Shown piece after piece: positions 9,090-18,586 of a DNA stretch of 58,688 nt (position 1 is its first letter; every line of letters begins with the position of its first letter). This DNA is from Actinomycetes bacterium (GTDB lineage: Bacteria > Actinomycetota > Acidimicrobiia > Acidimicrobiales > Acidimicrobiaceae), in assembly GCA_021822605.1 (NCBI GenBank), contig JAKAQL010000010.1, forward strand, positions 1 to 58,688, given 5' to 3'. The translations under genes and the position numbers were made by a program. The notes below the pieces were generated by a model. The model worked only from the letters and a program-made list of their open reading frames with translations. It ran no database searches and was not told the DNA's origin.

Positions 9090-9093
9090 CCGA

Positions 9094-9579
9094 TCATTCC
9101 CCCTCCTCGCGTCGCCAACTGCCAGACTTTCCTCCGGTCTTCTCCCACAGTGCTAGCTCGCCGATCACCATCGACCGATCGTAGGACTTGCACATGTCGT
9201 AGATTGTGAGGGCAGCAATCGATGCTGCCGTGAGGGCCTCCATCTCGACACCGGTTCGGTCCACCGTCTCCACCTGAGCCTCAACCTCCACGAAGGTGTC
9301 CCCCAGTGTGAAGTTAATATAGACCGACCCGATCAAAAGTGGATGACAAAGAGGTATAAGATCCGGAGTGCGCTTCGATGCCTGAATGCCAGCGATCCTG
9401 GCCGCTCCAAGCACGTCACCTTTGTTGACAGCGTTGTTCGCTACCAGAGCGGTGGTCTCAGGCTTCATAAAGACTTTGCAGCGTGCGAGCGCGCGCCGGT
9501 GGGTTGGTTCCTTGGGGGTGACATCCACCATTCTTGCCCGACCCAGTGGGTCGAGGTGGGTGAACTCTCGATCTGCCAT
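9094..9579 (-). CDS. moaC: Cyclic pyranopterin monophosphate synthase MoaC
   Basis: A 161-residue enzyme of molybdenum cofactor synthesis that rearranges the MoaA product into cyclic pyranopterin monophosphate. Signatures are KRTPDLIPLCHPL near residues 68-80, DRTGVEMEALTA near 106-117 and the catalytic YDMCKS near 126. Length is typical of single-domain MoaC. It lies 47 bases downstream of moaA on the same strand and its last codons contain the ribosome site of the following membrane-protein gene, so the three form one transcription unit. Confidence 0.96.
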   Translation of the reverse strand: MADREFTHLDPLGRARMVDVTPKEPTHRRALARCKVFMKPETTALVANNAVNKGDVLGAARIAGIQASKRTPDLIPLCHPLLIGSVYINFTLGDTFVEVEAQVETVDRTGVEMEALTAASIAALTIYDMCKSYDRSMVIGELALWEKTGGKSGSWRREEGE

Positions 9580-9626
9580 TCCTACACTTTAGGTGACTAA
9601 GTCACCGCGCGGCGGCATTTTTCGGA

Positions 9627-10634
9627 TTACCCACCAATTTGACTCATAGATTTTTGCGGTCGGATGAAGTTCACCCTGCCAATGGAGTGTCCGGCCCATT
9701 TCGTTGCGATGATCGTCTCGATCTGTGCTACGATGCGCGCTGAGGTAGCCTTCTCGCGAACGAGGGTTCGAAGATCGTGCTCATTAAGGGCGAAGAGACA
9801 GGTTCGAATTTTCCCCTCGGCGCTCAGACGCACGCGGTCGCAGTCACCACAGAATGGTTTAGTGACCGATGGAATAATCCCGAATGACCCCTTGCCATCT
9901 CGGTACCGATAGGTGGTAGCGGGAGCATTTGTTCGTGGAATTGGCTCGACGGGATAGACGCATGCGACCTGAGCAAGAATCTCATCAGCTGAGAGAACAG
10001 CGGCTTGATCCCAAGCATTTGCCCCATCCAGCGGCATGAACTCGATAAAGCGCACCTGTAGGCCACGATCACGGCCAAAGGTGGCAAAGTCAACAATCTC
10101 GTCGTCGTTGATACCTTTCATGGCAACCACATTGAGCTTCAGCGGGTGAAAGCCGACAGCCTGCGCGGCCTCGATACCTTCCAGCACTCGTTCAAACTGG
10201 GGGCGCTTGGTGATTTCGAGAAAGCGATCCGCCCGCAAGGTGTCGAGAGAGATGTTGATGCGATCCAAACCCGCGTCTCGTAAAGGTTCGGCAATCAGCG
10301 GGAGGGTGACCCCATTGGTGGTCATGGACAGATTGACCTTCTTGCCTTCATGAGTCTTGAGCGTGGCGAGCATGGAGACAAGACGTGGTAGCTGCGCACG
10401 AACGGTTGGTTCTCCACCGGTCAGCCTGATCGAGTCGACGTAGAAACGTTCCACGAATATTCGGCTGATGGCGGTGATCTCCTCGAAGGTCAATAGCTCA
10501 CTGCGCGGCAGCCAGTCGATCCCCTCCTCAGGAAGGCAGTAGGTGCAGCGAAAATTGCATCGATCAGTGACCGAGATTCGAAGATCTCGAATCTCGCGAC
10601 CGTAGCTGTCTATCAAGTGCTTCCGAGGATCCAT
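9627..10634 (-). CDS. moaA: GTP 3',8-cyclase MoaA
   Basis: A 335-residue radical SAM enzyme that starts molybdopterin synthesis from GTP. The N-terminal iron-sulfur motif is C26-x3-C30-x2-C33, followed by RLTGGEP for SAM binding; the second cluster motif FCGDCDRVR plus a later Cys near 281 lies in the C-terminal part, and the protein ends in the Gly-Gly typical of MoaA. The ATG at 10634 has no good ribosome site and may be translated from a leaderless message. The divergent MobA-like gene starts 52 bases away. Assignment is certain. Confidence 0.97.
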   Translation of the reverse strand: MDPRKHLIDSYGREIRDLRISVTDRCNFRCTYCLPEEGIDWLPRSELLTFEEITAISRIFVERFYVDSIRLTGGEPTVRAQLPRLVSMLATLKTHEGKKVNLSMTTNGVTLPLIAEPLRDAGLDRINISLDTLRADRFLEITKRPQFERVLEGIEAAQAVGFHPLKLNVVAMKGINDDEIVDFATFGRDRGLQVRFIEFMPLDGANAWDQAAVLSADEILAQVACVYPVEPIPRTNAPATTYRYRDGKGSFGIIPSVTKPFCGDCDRVRLSAEGKIRTCLFALNEHDLRTLVREKATSARIVAQIETIIATKWAGHSIGRVNFIRPQKSMSQIGG

Positions 10635-10686
10635 ACTCTAGTAGCGTAGTGACAGTGGGCGAAGGTGAAACCTTGAGGCGGGGTGC

Positions 10687-11220
10687 ATGAGACCCCTTGT
10701 GTGTCTTCTGAGCGGGGGACGCTCTCGACGCATGAGACAGAATAAGGCAGGCTTATATCACGGTGGCCTCACACAGGCGGTGTGGCTCTCTCGGCTGGTG
10801 AAGCAAGTCGTTGGTCCCCGAGTACTAGAGCTGGGTGGCAGCTGGACCGAAGGGGATTCGTTTCTTGATACCGGACTTGGACCAGCCCTCGCGCTCCGCG
10901 AGGCGGCACTGGCTGGGGCGCTCGGGTGGACTGGAACGATCATTGTGTTGCCGATTGACCTCTATCGTCTTGAGTCAACGGGTCTTTGTTGGTTGGTGAG
11001 AGAGACTCTTCGCATGCCGAGTGTCCTCGTTGTCGATCAGAGTCCAAGTTGGGCGACGTTCGGGGCTCCCGTGGAGATCCTACTCCGCGGACCGACCGGT
11101 GGGTCTCTACGGGCATTGACCTCACCGCTTCGACATCTTGAAGTCCCGAAGCCCTTGGAAGATCAGTTTCGTGATAGCGATTACCCATGGGAATTGCCCC
11201 CCACGGTTTCTGTGCGCTAG
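10687..11220 (+). CDS. mobA: MobA-like molybdenum cofactor nucleotidyltransferase
   Basis: A 177-residue protein whose N-terminus carries the nucleotide-binding signature LLSGGRSRRMRQNKA (residues 7-21), matching LxGGxSxRMGxxKA of MobA and related NTP transferases that attach GMP or CMP to molybdopterin. A later LPIDLYRL region fits the metal-binding aspartate strand. It diverges from moaA and has GAGG 8 bases before its ATG, so a role in the same cofactor pathway is likely. The C-terminal half is short and poorly conserved, so it could be a diverged or reduced enzyme. Its stop codon shares the bases CTAG with the stop of the converging TetR gene. Confidence 0.75.
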   Translation: MRPLVCLLSGGRSRRMRQNKAGLYHGGLTQAVWLSRLVKQVVGPRVLELGGSWTEGDSFLDTGLGPALALREAALAGALGWTGTIIVLPIDLYRLESTGLCWLVRETLRMPSVLVVDQSPSWATFGAPVEILLRGPTGGSLRALTSPLRHLEVPKPLEDQFRDSDYPWELPPTVSVR

Positions 11221-11705
11221 ACCGCTTCTACCAACTCTGCATAACGTCGGAGAGCAGAGTCCTCGCATGCCGTTGCACGTAGGAGATATCGTTCGAACAG
11301 CAAACCAATTACCATTGTTCGTTTGGCTCGATCGCCGTTTGGGAGTAGAAGATCGAGAAGGTGACCAAACTGCTCAGAGGCGCGTTGTCTAGTGTCAGCC
11401 ATGCAGATCATCAGTGCAGTAAGCCATAACGCCGCCATCGGCTCATCAAAGACGGAAAGTTTCCACATTAGATCGCGAGAGGGATCCGTGAGTTCTGCCT
11501 CTAACGTCATCGGAATATAGGTTACCTCTTGCAATAAATCTGCTTTTGAACTGAAGTAGTGATAGATCAATGCAGGGTCAACGCCAGCGGCTTTTGCTAC
11601 ACTGCGAATCGTCAAACTGCTAGCACCATCGTTGACGAGTACATTCATGGCTGCTCGAAGGATCTGCTCTCTCCGTTCGCGCCAGGTCTCTTGAACATTT
11701 CCCAT
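11217..11705 (-). CDS. TetR family transcriptional regulator
   Basis: A 162-residue regulator. Residues 8-58 form the TetR helix-turn-helix: REQILRAAMNVLVNDGASSL, then TIRSVAKAAGVDPALIYHYF and SSKADLLQEV, all at the usual spacing. The remaining 100 residues are the ligand and dimer domain, shorter than the usual 190-210 total. The ligand cannot be read from the sequence. It stands between the MobA-like gene (convergent, overlapping stops) and otsB (same strand, 90 bases downstream), so the osmolyte genes or itself are the first candidates for control. Confidence 0.9.
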   Translation of the reverse strand: MGNVQETWRERREQILRAAMNVLVNDGASSLTIRSVAKAAGVDPALIYHYFSSKADLLQEVTYIPMTLEAELTDPSRDLMWKLSVFDEPMAALWLTALMICMADTRQRASEQFGHLLDLLLPNGDRAKRTMVIGLLFERYLLRATACEDSALRRYAELVEAV

Positions 11706-11795
11706 GATCGGATCCGCCTTTGCACTTTGCAGGTTGCCAAGAGGTATCGGATCGATTTGTGGATTCTAAACTTTCTTTGCGAGCCTTTGAGCCAG

Positions 11796-12527
11796 TTAGC
11801 TGGCTTGGACGGAGGCTAACGAGATGAGATAGCGGACGAAAGTGGATCGAGAAACACTCTCATCTGCGATCATAGACAGCTCCGCCGGCGTCTGTTCTGA
11901 GGTGACGGCGAGGCCACACGAGGGTAGCTTGAGGTCCTGCAGTGCCTCGAGCGCGGGGATGTCGCCGAGGTCATCTCCCGCGTAGAGTACCGGCGAGTGG
12001 TCCCCGGCTAGTCGACGCAAAACGGTACCCTTGTCGGAGTGATCACCAAGGGTGACCTCCACCACAGATTTTCCAAAGTCAAGAGTGACGTCGTGTTTGC
12101 GTGCTTGTCGACGTGCCCAACACAGGACATCGGGCGCTAGGGCAGGAGCACGTCGATAGTGGAGCGCAAGTGAACTCGGTTTTGTCTCTAGTAAAATGGC
12201 AGCAGGTAGCTCTTCGTGAGCCTGCGCGACCAGGGTGGCAAGCAGCCTTTGGTTCGGCGGCTCCAGTGTCTCTGGACGGCCATAGTTGCCGATGAGGCGA
12301 ATGTCGATACCCTGAAACTGTCGCTCCAGGTAGTGGGTTGGGCGACCGGAGATGACGATGACGTTCGTTAGGTTGCTCAACCTGGCAAGCGGTTGGCGTA
12401 GTCGTGAATCGAGCTGAGCCTGTTCAGGCGTTGGTACGATAGGGGCAAGCGTTCCATCGAAGTCAAAGGCAAGAAGCGCCGTTGCAGGGGACTGAAGATA
12501 GGCCTTGCGAAACTCATCGAAGCGCAT
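11796..12527 (-). CDS. otsB: Trehalose-6-phosphate phosphatase (HAD family)
   Basis: A 243-residue HAD phosphatase of the OtsB type that would release trehalose from trehalose 6-phosphate. Motif I is LLAFDFDGTLAP (residues 18-29, nucleophile D in DFDGT), motif II is the serine in VISGRP, and motifs III/IV are near DKGTVLRRL and YAGDDLGDIPA. The start is the ATG at 12527, which overlaps the end of otsA by 14 bases; the open frame continues upstream but only as a shadow of otsA. Overlap with otsA implies translational coupling. If the neighbouring synthase makes another sugar phosphate, this enzyme could dephosphorylate that instead. Confidence 0.88.
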   Translation of the reverse strand: MRFDEFRKAYLQSPATALLAFDFDGTLAPIVPTPEQAQLDSRLRQPLARLSNLTNVIVISGRPTHYLERQFQGIDIRLIGNYGRPETLEPPNQRLLATLVAQAHEELPAAILLETKPSSLALHYRRAPALAPDVLCWARRQARKHDVTLDFGKSVVEVTLGDHSDKGTVLRRLAGDHSPVLYAGDDLGDIPALEALQDLKLPSCGLAVTSEQTPAELSMIADESVSRSTFVRYLISLASVQAS

Positions 12528-13872
12528 CGCTAATGGTCTCCAACCATTTCGCCCATGTGTTCTGGTTGGTCCACTCACGCACCGGTTGAAGATCGCCACC
12601 TTGGAGCGCTCGATTGAGCGCCGATGCCGTCTCAGGGATGTCGAGCGGGTGGACCAGCTCCAGCCATTGTCCGACATGCTCGGCCGCGCCAGCTTCGGTG
12701 GAGAGAACGATTTGTGCAGTCGATTTGGCGGCGAGAGCGGCTTCGAAAACCACCAGGTTGAGGCCGTCACGTAAAGGGTTAACCAAGAGGGTGTCAAAGA
12801 TCTGGTAACTCGCAAGACTTCTGGTGGGATGGTCGGAGAGGTCGAGATGAATAGGTTCCCAACCCTTATGAGACCAACGTTCATTGATCTCTCGTACGAG
12901 GGTCTCGAGCTCAACGGTTAGGCGGCGGTATTTAGGGATGGTGCTTCGTGACGGGTAGGCGAAGAGGAGAGCCCTGAACTTCCCTACTGCCTTTGGATCG
13001 CGGCGTAACATTTCGTCGATGGCGTAGACGCCGCGCAGGAGGTTCTTGGATGGTTCAATCCGGTCGACTCGCAGTATTGTTGGCAGCCCCATGGTCAGCG
13101 GTTCGAGTTGATCGCGTTCATAGGCCACACGCTCATCAGAGAGGGAACTCAGTATACCTGAGGCATCGGCCGGTAGCGGGGCAACCACCGTTGGAGGTAG
13201 TTCGGACCCACCGCGACCAAACGAATCGATAAAGAATTGTTCCCAATGATGAGCATGGAGCCCGATAACGTTCGCCGCATTGAAGCTACGAAGGAGTTCA
13301 TTCCGGATGCCTGGCGGGATGAGGTCGGATTCAGATGCCGTACAGATCGGAGTATGAAAGAAGAGGACAATAGACCCAGTAAATCCACGACTACGTAAGA
13401 GTTGGGGCATCAACATCAGGTGATAGTCGTTGATGATGACTGTGGTATTGACTAGGTCAAGTTCTGATACTCTGTCGGCCATCTGGGCATTGAAACGGCA
13501 GTACTTGTCATAGGCGTCGTAGAATACCTGATCAAAAATGGGTTCAAAACTCAGGTCAAAGAGTCCGTGGAAGAGGTACCAAAAGTATTCATTCGCGATC
13601 ACTTGATAGGCGGTCATGTGGTCCTGCTCGTCGACGGGAGCAGGACAGAATCCCGGCTGGACTGCTTCGTATCGATGCTCTTGGGCTGCCCTCCGCTCGG
13701 CCTCGGAGGAGATAGGAAACAGCCAGCGAATGTCGTGTTTTCCAGGTTGATCCATCAATCCAAGCAAACCGCTCGCCAACCCTCCACCGGAGCGAACTAG
13801 CGCGTGCCCGTCGGGGCCAACCTGTACTGGCCCTCTGTTGGTGATAAAAAGGTATCGCGGAATCTGCTGCAT
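12514..13872 (-). CDS. otsA: Trehalose-6-phosphate synthase, GT20 family
   Basis: A 452-residue retaining glycosyltransferase that joins glucose from a nucleotide sugar to glucose 6-phosphate. GT20 landmarks are ITNRGPV near residue 10, SGGGLASGL near 30, INDYHLMLMP near 147, the R and K of RVDRIEPSKN near 280, and RDGLNLVVFE near 380 with its Asp and Glu. The usual RLDYxKG motif reads RVDRIEPSKN here, a variant I associate with actinobacterial GT20 proteins, and related enzymes such as glucosylglycerol-phosphate synthase share this fold, so the acceptor is not fully certain. ATG start at 13872; a TACAAT -10-like box lies just upstream. It forms a two-gene unit with otsB and diverges from glycerate kinase. 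Confidence 0.87.
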   Translation of the reverse strand: MQQIPRYLFITNRGPVQVGPDGHALVRSGGGLASGLLGLMDQPGKHDIRWLFPISSEAERRAAQEHRYEAVQPGFCPAPVDEQDHMTAYQVIANEYFWYLFHGLFDLSFEPIFDQVFYDAYDKYCRFNAQMADRVSELDLVNTTVIINDYHLMLMPQLLRSRGFTGSIVLFFHTPICTASESDLIPPGIRNELLRSFNAANVIGLHAHHWEQFFIDSFGRGGSELPPTVVAPLPADASGILSSLSDERVAYERDQLEPLTMGLPTILRVDRIEPSKNLLRGVYAIDEMLRRDPKAVGKFRALLFAYPSRSTIPKYRRLTVELETLVREINERWSHKGWEPIHLDLSDHPTRSLASYQIFDTLLVNPLRDGLNLVVFEAALAAKSTAQIVLSTEAGAAEHVGQWLELVHPLDIPETASALNRALQGGDLQPVREWTNQNTWAKWLETISDALR

Positions 13873-13919
13873 AGTTGGAGCCGACTCCTATTGTAGTGTC
13901 AGTTGGGGAGGCGGAGTGC

Positions 13920-14945
13920 GTGAAGGTTCTAGCCGCTTTTGATAGTTTTAAGGGCACGGCGTCAGCGCGAGACATCTGTCGCGTGCTCGCAGGAGTGCCC
14001 ACTGTCGATGAGGTGAGGGAGTGTCCTCTGTCCGATGGCGGAGATGGTTTTCTTGACATCCTCGCGGATCGATGGGAGCAGGTTGATACGGTGGACGCCC
14101 TTGGCCATCCGTGCGTTGCGCGGCTTGGTTATCGGGGATCCGATCAGAGCGGCGTTGAGGTCATTCTGGAGACGGCGGAGGCGATTGGCTTAACTCGTGT
14201 TGGTGGTGCTGCGCAGAATGATCCGATTCGTGCGGACTCGACAGGAGTCGCGATCCTGTTTGAGGAGGCATTGAAGAGGACCCAGCCCGTCAGCATTCTT
14301 ATCGGCTGTGGCGGCTCTGCGGTCACTGATGGAGGACTGGGCTTCATTCGGAGGATACGACAGCGTGGGCTCGAAACCTGCGCAGTCCCGTTGAGGATTG
14401 GACTTGACGTACAAACCCGTTTCAGTGATGCTGCAGCTGTTTTTGCCCCTCAGAAAGGAGCGGGAGCCGATGAGGTCAAGGTACTTGCAAGCAGGTTGAA
14501 AGCGCTGCGACGCTGGTACCAGCGTTGGTACGGGCTTGATCTCGATCAGTTTGATGGAACTGGTGCTGCAGGAGGCCTGTCGGGAGCGTTTCTGGCGCTC
14601 GGGGCGATACTCACTTCTGGCTTTGACGAGGTTGCTGGGCGAGTACAGTTGGCGCGCCATATCGGCGATGCGGACCTTGTCATGACCGGTGAAGGTCGGC
14701 TCGATATGAGTTCCTTCGACGGAAAGGTCGTGGGCGGTGTCCTCAAACTCGCAGAGAGTCGAGGCAAACCAGTCTGGGTAGTAGTGGGTTCGGCGACGGC
14801 GGAGGCGGTGCATGCCCTGCGTCAACGGGGTCATCAAGTATCGGTGCTCAGCGATCTTGTTGGCCCAGAGGCGGCGCTGACCGATCCGCTCGGACTACTG
14901 GCCCGACTCTTGGTAGCAGAAAGTGACCGAATGCGACCACGCTAG
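13920..14945 (+). CDS. Glycerate kinase (GarK/GlxK type)
   Basis: A 341-residue kinase that phosphorylates glycerate, in this family usually to 2-phosphoglycerate. It starts VKVLAAFDSFKGTASA, the classical N-terminal signature, and contains PLSDGGDGF, the STGVAILFEEAL stretch, IGCGGSAVTDGGLGF and MTGEGRLD, all conserved in the family. The GTG at 13920 has GGGGAGG 8 bases upstream; an in-frame ATG at 13875 lacks a ribosome site. It diverges from otsA and converges on gpgS, whose product uses 3-phosphoglycerate, so a role in glycerate-derived osmolytes is plausible. Its stop shares CTAG with the gpgS stop. Confidence 0.92.
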   Translation: MKVLAAFDSFKGTASARDICRVLAGVPTVDEVRECPLSDGGDGFLDILADRWEQVDTVDALGHPCVARLGYRGSDQSGVEVILETAEAIGLTRVGGAAQNDPIRADSTGVAILFEEALKRTQPVSILIGCGGSAVTDGGLGFIRRIRQRGLETCAVPLRIGLDVQTRFSDAAAVFAPQKGAGADEVKVLASRLKALRRWYQRWYGLDLDQFDGTGAAGGLSGAFLALGAILTSGFDEVAGRVQLARHIGDADLVMTGEGRLDMSSFDGKVVGGVLKLAESRGKPVWVVVGSATAEAVHALRQRGHQVSVLSDLVGPEAALTDPLGLLARLLVAESDRMRPR

Positions 14946-15703
14946 AGGAGTTGGGTGATCAGGGATTCCGCAACTTGCTCCTGGACGTCCACATCAAAAC
15001 GCTCGACGCGCTCTAGAAGCGCGCGGATGACCTGCCGTGATTGGACGGACAGCGACGATAGCGGCTGGTGGGGGTGCTCCTTGATGCCGAACGGTATCTC
15101 GATGATTGCGTCGCGTCCATAGCGTTGTGCGAGTTCGAGCAAAATAGCTATGTCGACACCGTAGTCACTTGGTAGATCCAAGGAAAGAACGTCGTCGCGA
15201 TAAAACGCCATCTCGCCGCTGAGTGGAGACTGCAAATCGGCGAATGTCGGGAAAAAAACCTCCAGCAATGGCTTCGCTGTCAGCTCGGTCACGCGCCCGC
15301 TGGCATCAGCGGAGTTGCCATAGGCGGCTTTAGCGAGCCTCACTCCTGGTTGGCGCGTCAGTGCACGAACAAGACGAGTCAGCTGTTCACGCTGCAGGGA
15401 GCCTAAGTCTGCGTCGCAGGTCACGATGATGTCGGCCATCGACTGTTGCCAACCGGCCTGGAGTGCTTTACCTTTGCCGGGTTTACCGTCACGGATCCTG
15501 ACAACGCTAACCTGGCTGAACTGACGGGCTACCGCGTCGGTGGCGTCGCTGGAGCCATCGTCAACGACGATGATCTCGTCGAAAAGAGCAGCGGGGTCAG
15601 AGGTGACAATGTCGAGGATATGGGGAAGCCTAGGAGCTTCGTTGCGAGCTGGTATGACGAGCGCCACGCTGTTCAAGAGGCTCAAGGAGTTTTCAACGAC
15701 CAC
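14942..15703 (-). CDS. gpgS: Glucosyl-3-phosphoglycerate synthase
   Basis: A GT-A fold glycosyltransferase of about 253 residues. VALVIPARNE, EIIVVDDGSSDAT, the GKGKAL box and the metal-binding CDADLGSL are common to GT2/GT81 enzymes; the stretch VTELTAKPLLEVFFP, then QSPLSGEMA and DYGVDIALLEL-like DYGVDIAIL point to GpgS, which transfers glucose from a nucleotide sugar to 3-phosphoglycerate en route to glucosylglycerate. GTG at 15703 is chosen with AGGA 9 bases upstream; a TTG at 15742 would add 13 residues. It converges on glycerate kinase. A dedicated GpgP phosphatase is not visible; otsB is the only phosphatase nearby. Confidence 0.8.
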   Translation of the reverse strand: MVVENSLSLLNSVALVIPARNEAPRLPHILDIVTSDPAALFDEIIVVDDGSSDATDAVARQFSQVSVVRIRDGKPGKGKALQAGWQQSMADIIVTCDADLGSLQREQLTRLVRALTRQPGVRLAKAAYGNSADASGRVTELTAKPLLEVFFPTFADLQSPLSGEMAFYRDDVLSLDLPSDYGVDIAILLELAQRYGRDAIIEIPFGIKEHPHQPLSSLSVQSRQVIRALLERVERFDVDVQEQVAESLITQLL

Positions 15704-15923
15704 GACGTACCATCCTAGGAGTTCGATCAGCCCTACGCGCAAAGAAGTTGCGTCAGAGCTGCCTTGTGCGGCTACAAGACTCGTCAGCCACCTCTCGCGC
15801 CACTCTGAGCGACTGATTGAAGGTGGCGGGGCTGTCGTCGTGGGCGTCGTGTCCTTGATTCGAGGGGGAACAGAACTTTGCGGTGCCGGGGTGCGTGATT
15901 CACTTACAGTCTGGCTAGGATTA

Positions 15924-15950
15924 TTAGCACTCTCATATGTAGAGTGCTAG
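15924..15950 (+). promoter_or_regulatory. CIRCE operator (HrcA binding site) of groEL
   Basis: TTAGCACTC-N9-GAGTGCTAG matches the CIRCE consensus TTAGCACTC-N9-GAGTGCTAA at all but the last base. It lies 30 bases before the groEL start. A possible -10 (TAGGAT, 15916-15921) directly precedes it, so HrcA bound here would block initiation or early transcription until heat shock. Confidence 0.95.
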
Positions 15951-15959
15951 TTTCGGTAA

Positions 15960-17606
<1,647 letters not shown>

Positions 17607-17622
17607 TCATGGTTCTTTGATG

Positions 17623-17663
17623 GCGATGGGCGGCACGGTTTGTGTCGCCCATCGCTGTTTTTT
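17623..17663 (+). terminator. Intrinsic terminator of groEL
   Basis: GCGATGGGCG (17623-17632) and CGCCCATCGC (17646-17655) form a perfect 10-bp GC-rich stem with a 13-base loop, followed by TGTTTTTT. It starts 17 bases after the groEL stop. Confidence 0.93.
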
Positions 17664-17798
17664 GGCGAGATGCATGAAGGTTTACGGGTCAGTAATTGCT
17701 GGTATCGTCGACGAGGTTCATAGGGTATAGATATCGGACCTGAAACGTTGGCTTGATGGCTGGGGGTTGCCCGGTTCACCATATAAGGAGATGACACA

Positions 17799-18545
17799 AT
17801 GGTAGAGGATGAAGCAATGATGAGTGTCGAAGAGCATATCGACGAGGCTGATGGACCGGGTGTTCCGTGTTCTGAGGTCACACAAGGACTCAGTGTCTTG
17901 CACCTCTTCGGAGATGCGACCGAAAATTTTGATCCTGAGCTTGCGACGGCGAGGGTTAAACAGAGCACTGAGCGTGGCACGCAGGTCTTAACGGTTGCAA
18001 CGCTGGGCCATCGTTGTGAAGTTGCCATTATGGCACTCGACCACGATCTTCTTAACCTTCGGCGCCTTCAGCTGGACCTACGACGTGCTGGTATCGTCTT
18101 CAACGATTCGTTTGTCTCCATCACCGAAGTATCGGAGTATGCCCGCAATATCACCGAGGAGCGTAAGCGACCGCGTCTCTATCCGAAGTTGCCACCCAAA
18201 GGCAAGGACGCATGGTGTTTCTACCCCATGGCGAAGCGTCGAAAGGTTGATCAGAATTGGTACTCGCTGGGCTTTGATGAGCGAGAACGCCTGATGGGAG
18301 AGCATGGTTCATCTGGTCGGAAGTTTGCAGGTCGAGTCACTCAGTTGGTCACCGGTGCGACTGGGGTGAGTGATTGGGAGTGGGGTGTTACACTGTTTGC
18401 TCGTCACCCCGATGACCTGAAGGATGTTGTGTACACTATGCGCTACGATGAAGCATCGGCAGTGTACGCAGAGTTTGGGCCGTTTTACGTGGGTATTCTG
18501 CAGGATCCCGAGGTTGTCTTCTCTTCCCTCGTTGCTGACACATGA
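17799..18545 (+). CDS. chdC: Coproheme decarboxylase (HemQ/ChdC)
   Basis: A 248-residue protein of the chlorite-dismutase fold that oxidatively decarboxylates coproheme to haem b, the last step of the coproporphyrin-dependent pathway of Gram-positive bacteria. The conserved FYPMAKRR block (catalytic Tyr about 142) is followed by NWYSL, and GEHG carries the proximal haem ligand His169; WEWGVTLFA and YAEFGPFYVGI are further actinobacterial signatures. The ATG has AAGGAG 8 bases upstream. The partner enzymes hemE and cgoX lie at 26.2-28.7 kb on the other strand. larE follows 41 bases downstream. Confidence 0.94.
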   Translation: MVEDEAMMSVEEHIDEADGPGVPCSEVTQGLSVLHLFGDATENFDPELATARVKQSTERGTQVLTVATLGHRCEVAIMALDHDLLNLRRLQLDLRRAGIVFNDSFVSITEVSEYARNITEERKRPRLYPKLPPKGKDAWCFYPMAKRRKVDQNWYSLGFDERERLMGEHGSSGRKFAGRVTQLVTGATGVSDWEWGVTLFARHPDDLKDVVYTMRYDEASAVYAEFGPFYVGILQDPEVVFSSLVADT

Positions 18546-18586
18546 TTCTCCTCGATGGTCGGCACGCGGAAAGGAAAACGTGAAGC

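Noticed and set aside
10635-10686. Moco riboswitch or shared operator between moaA and the MobA-like gene
   Set aside because: The 52-base gap is too short for a Moco riboswitch and shows no clear palindrome.
12528-12914. N-terminal extension of otsB
   Set aside because: The frame is open only as a shadow of otsA; the HAD domain begins right after the ATG at 12527.
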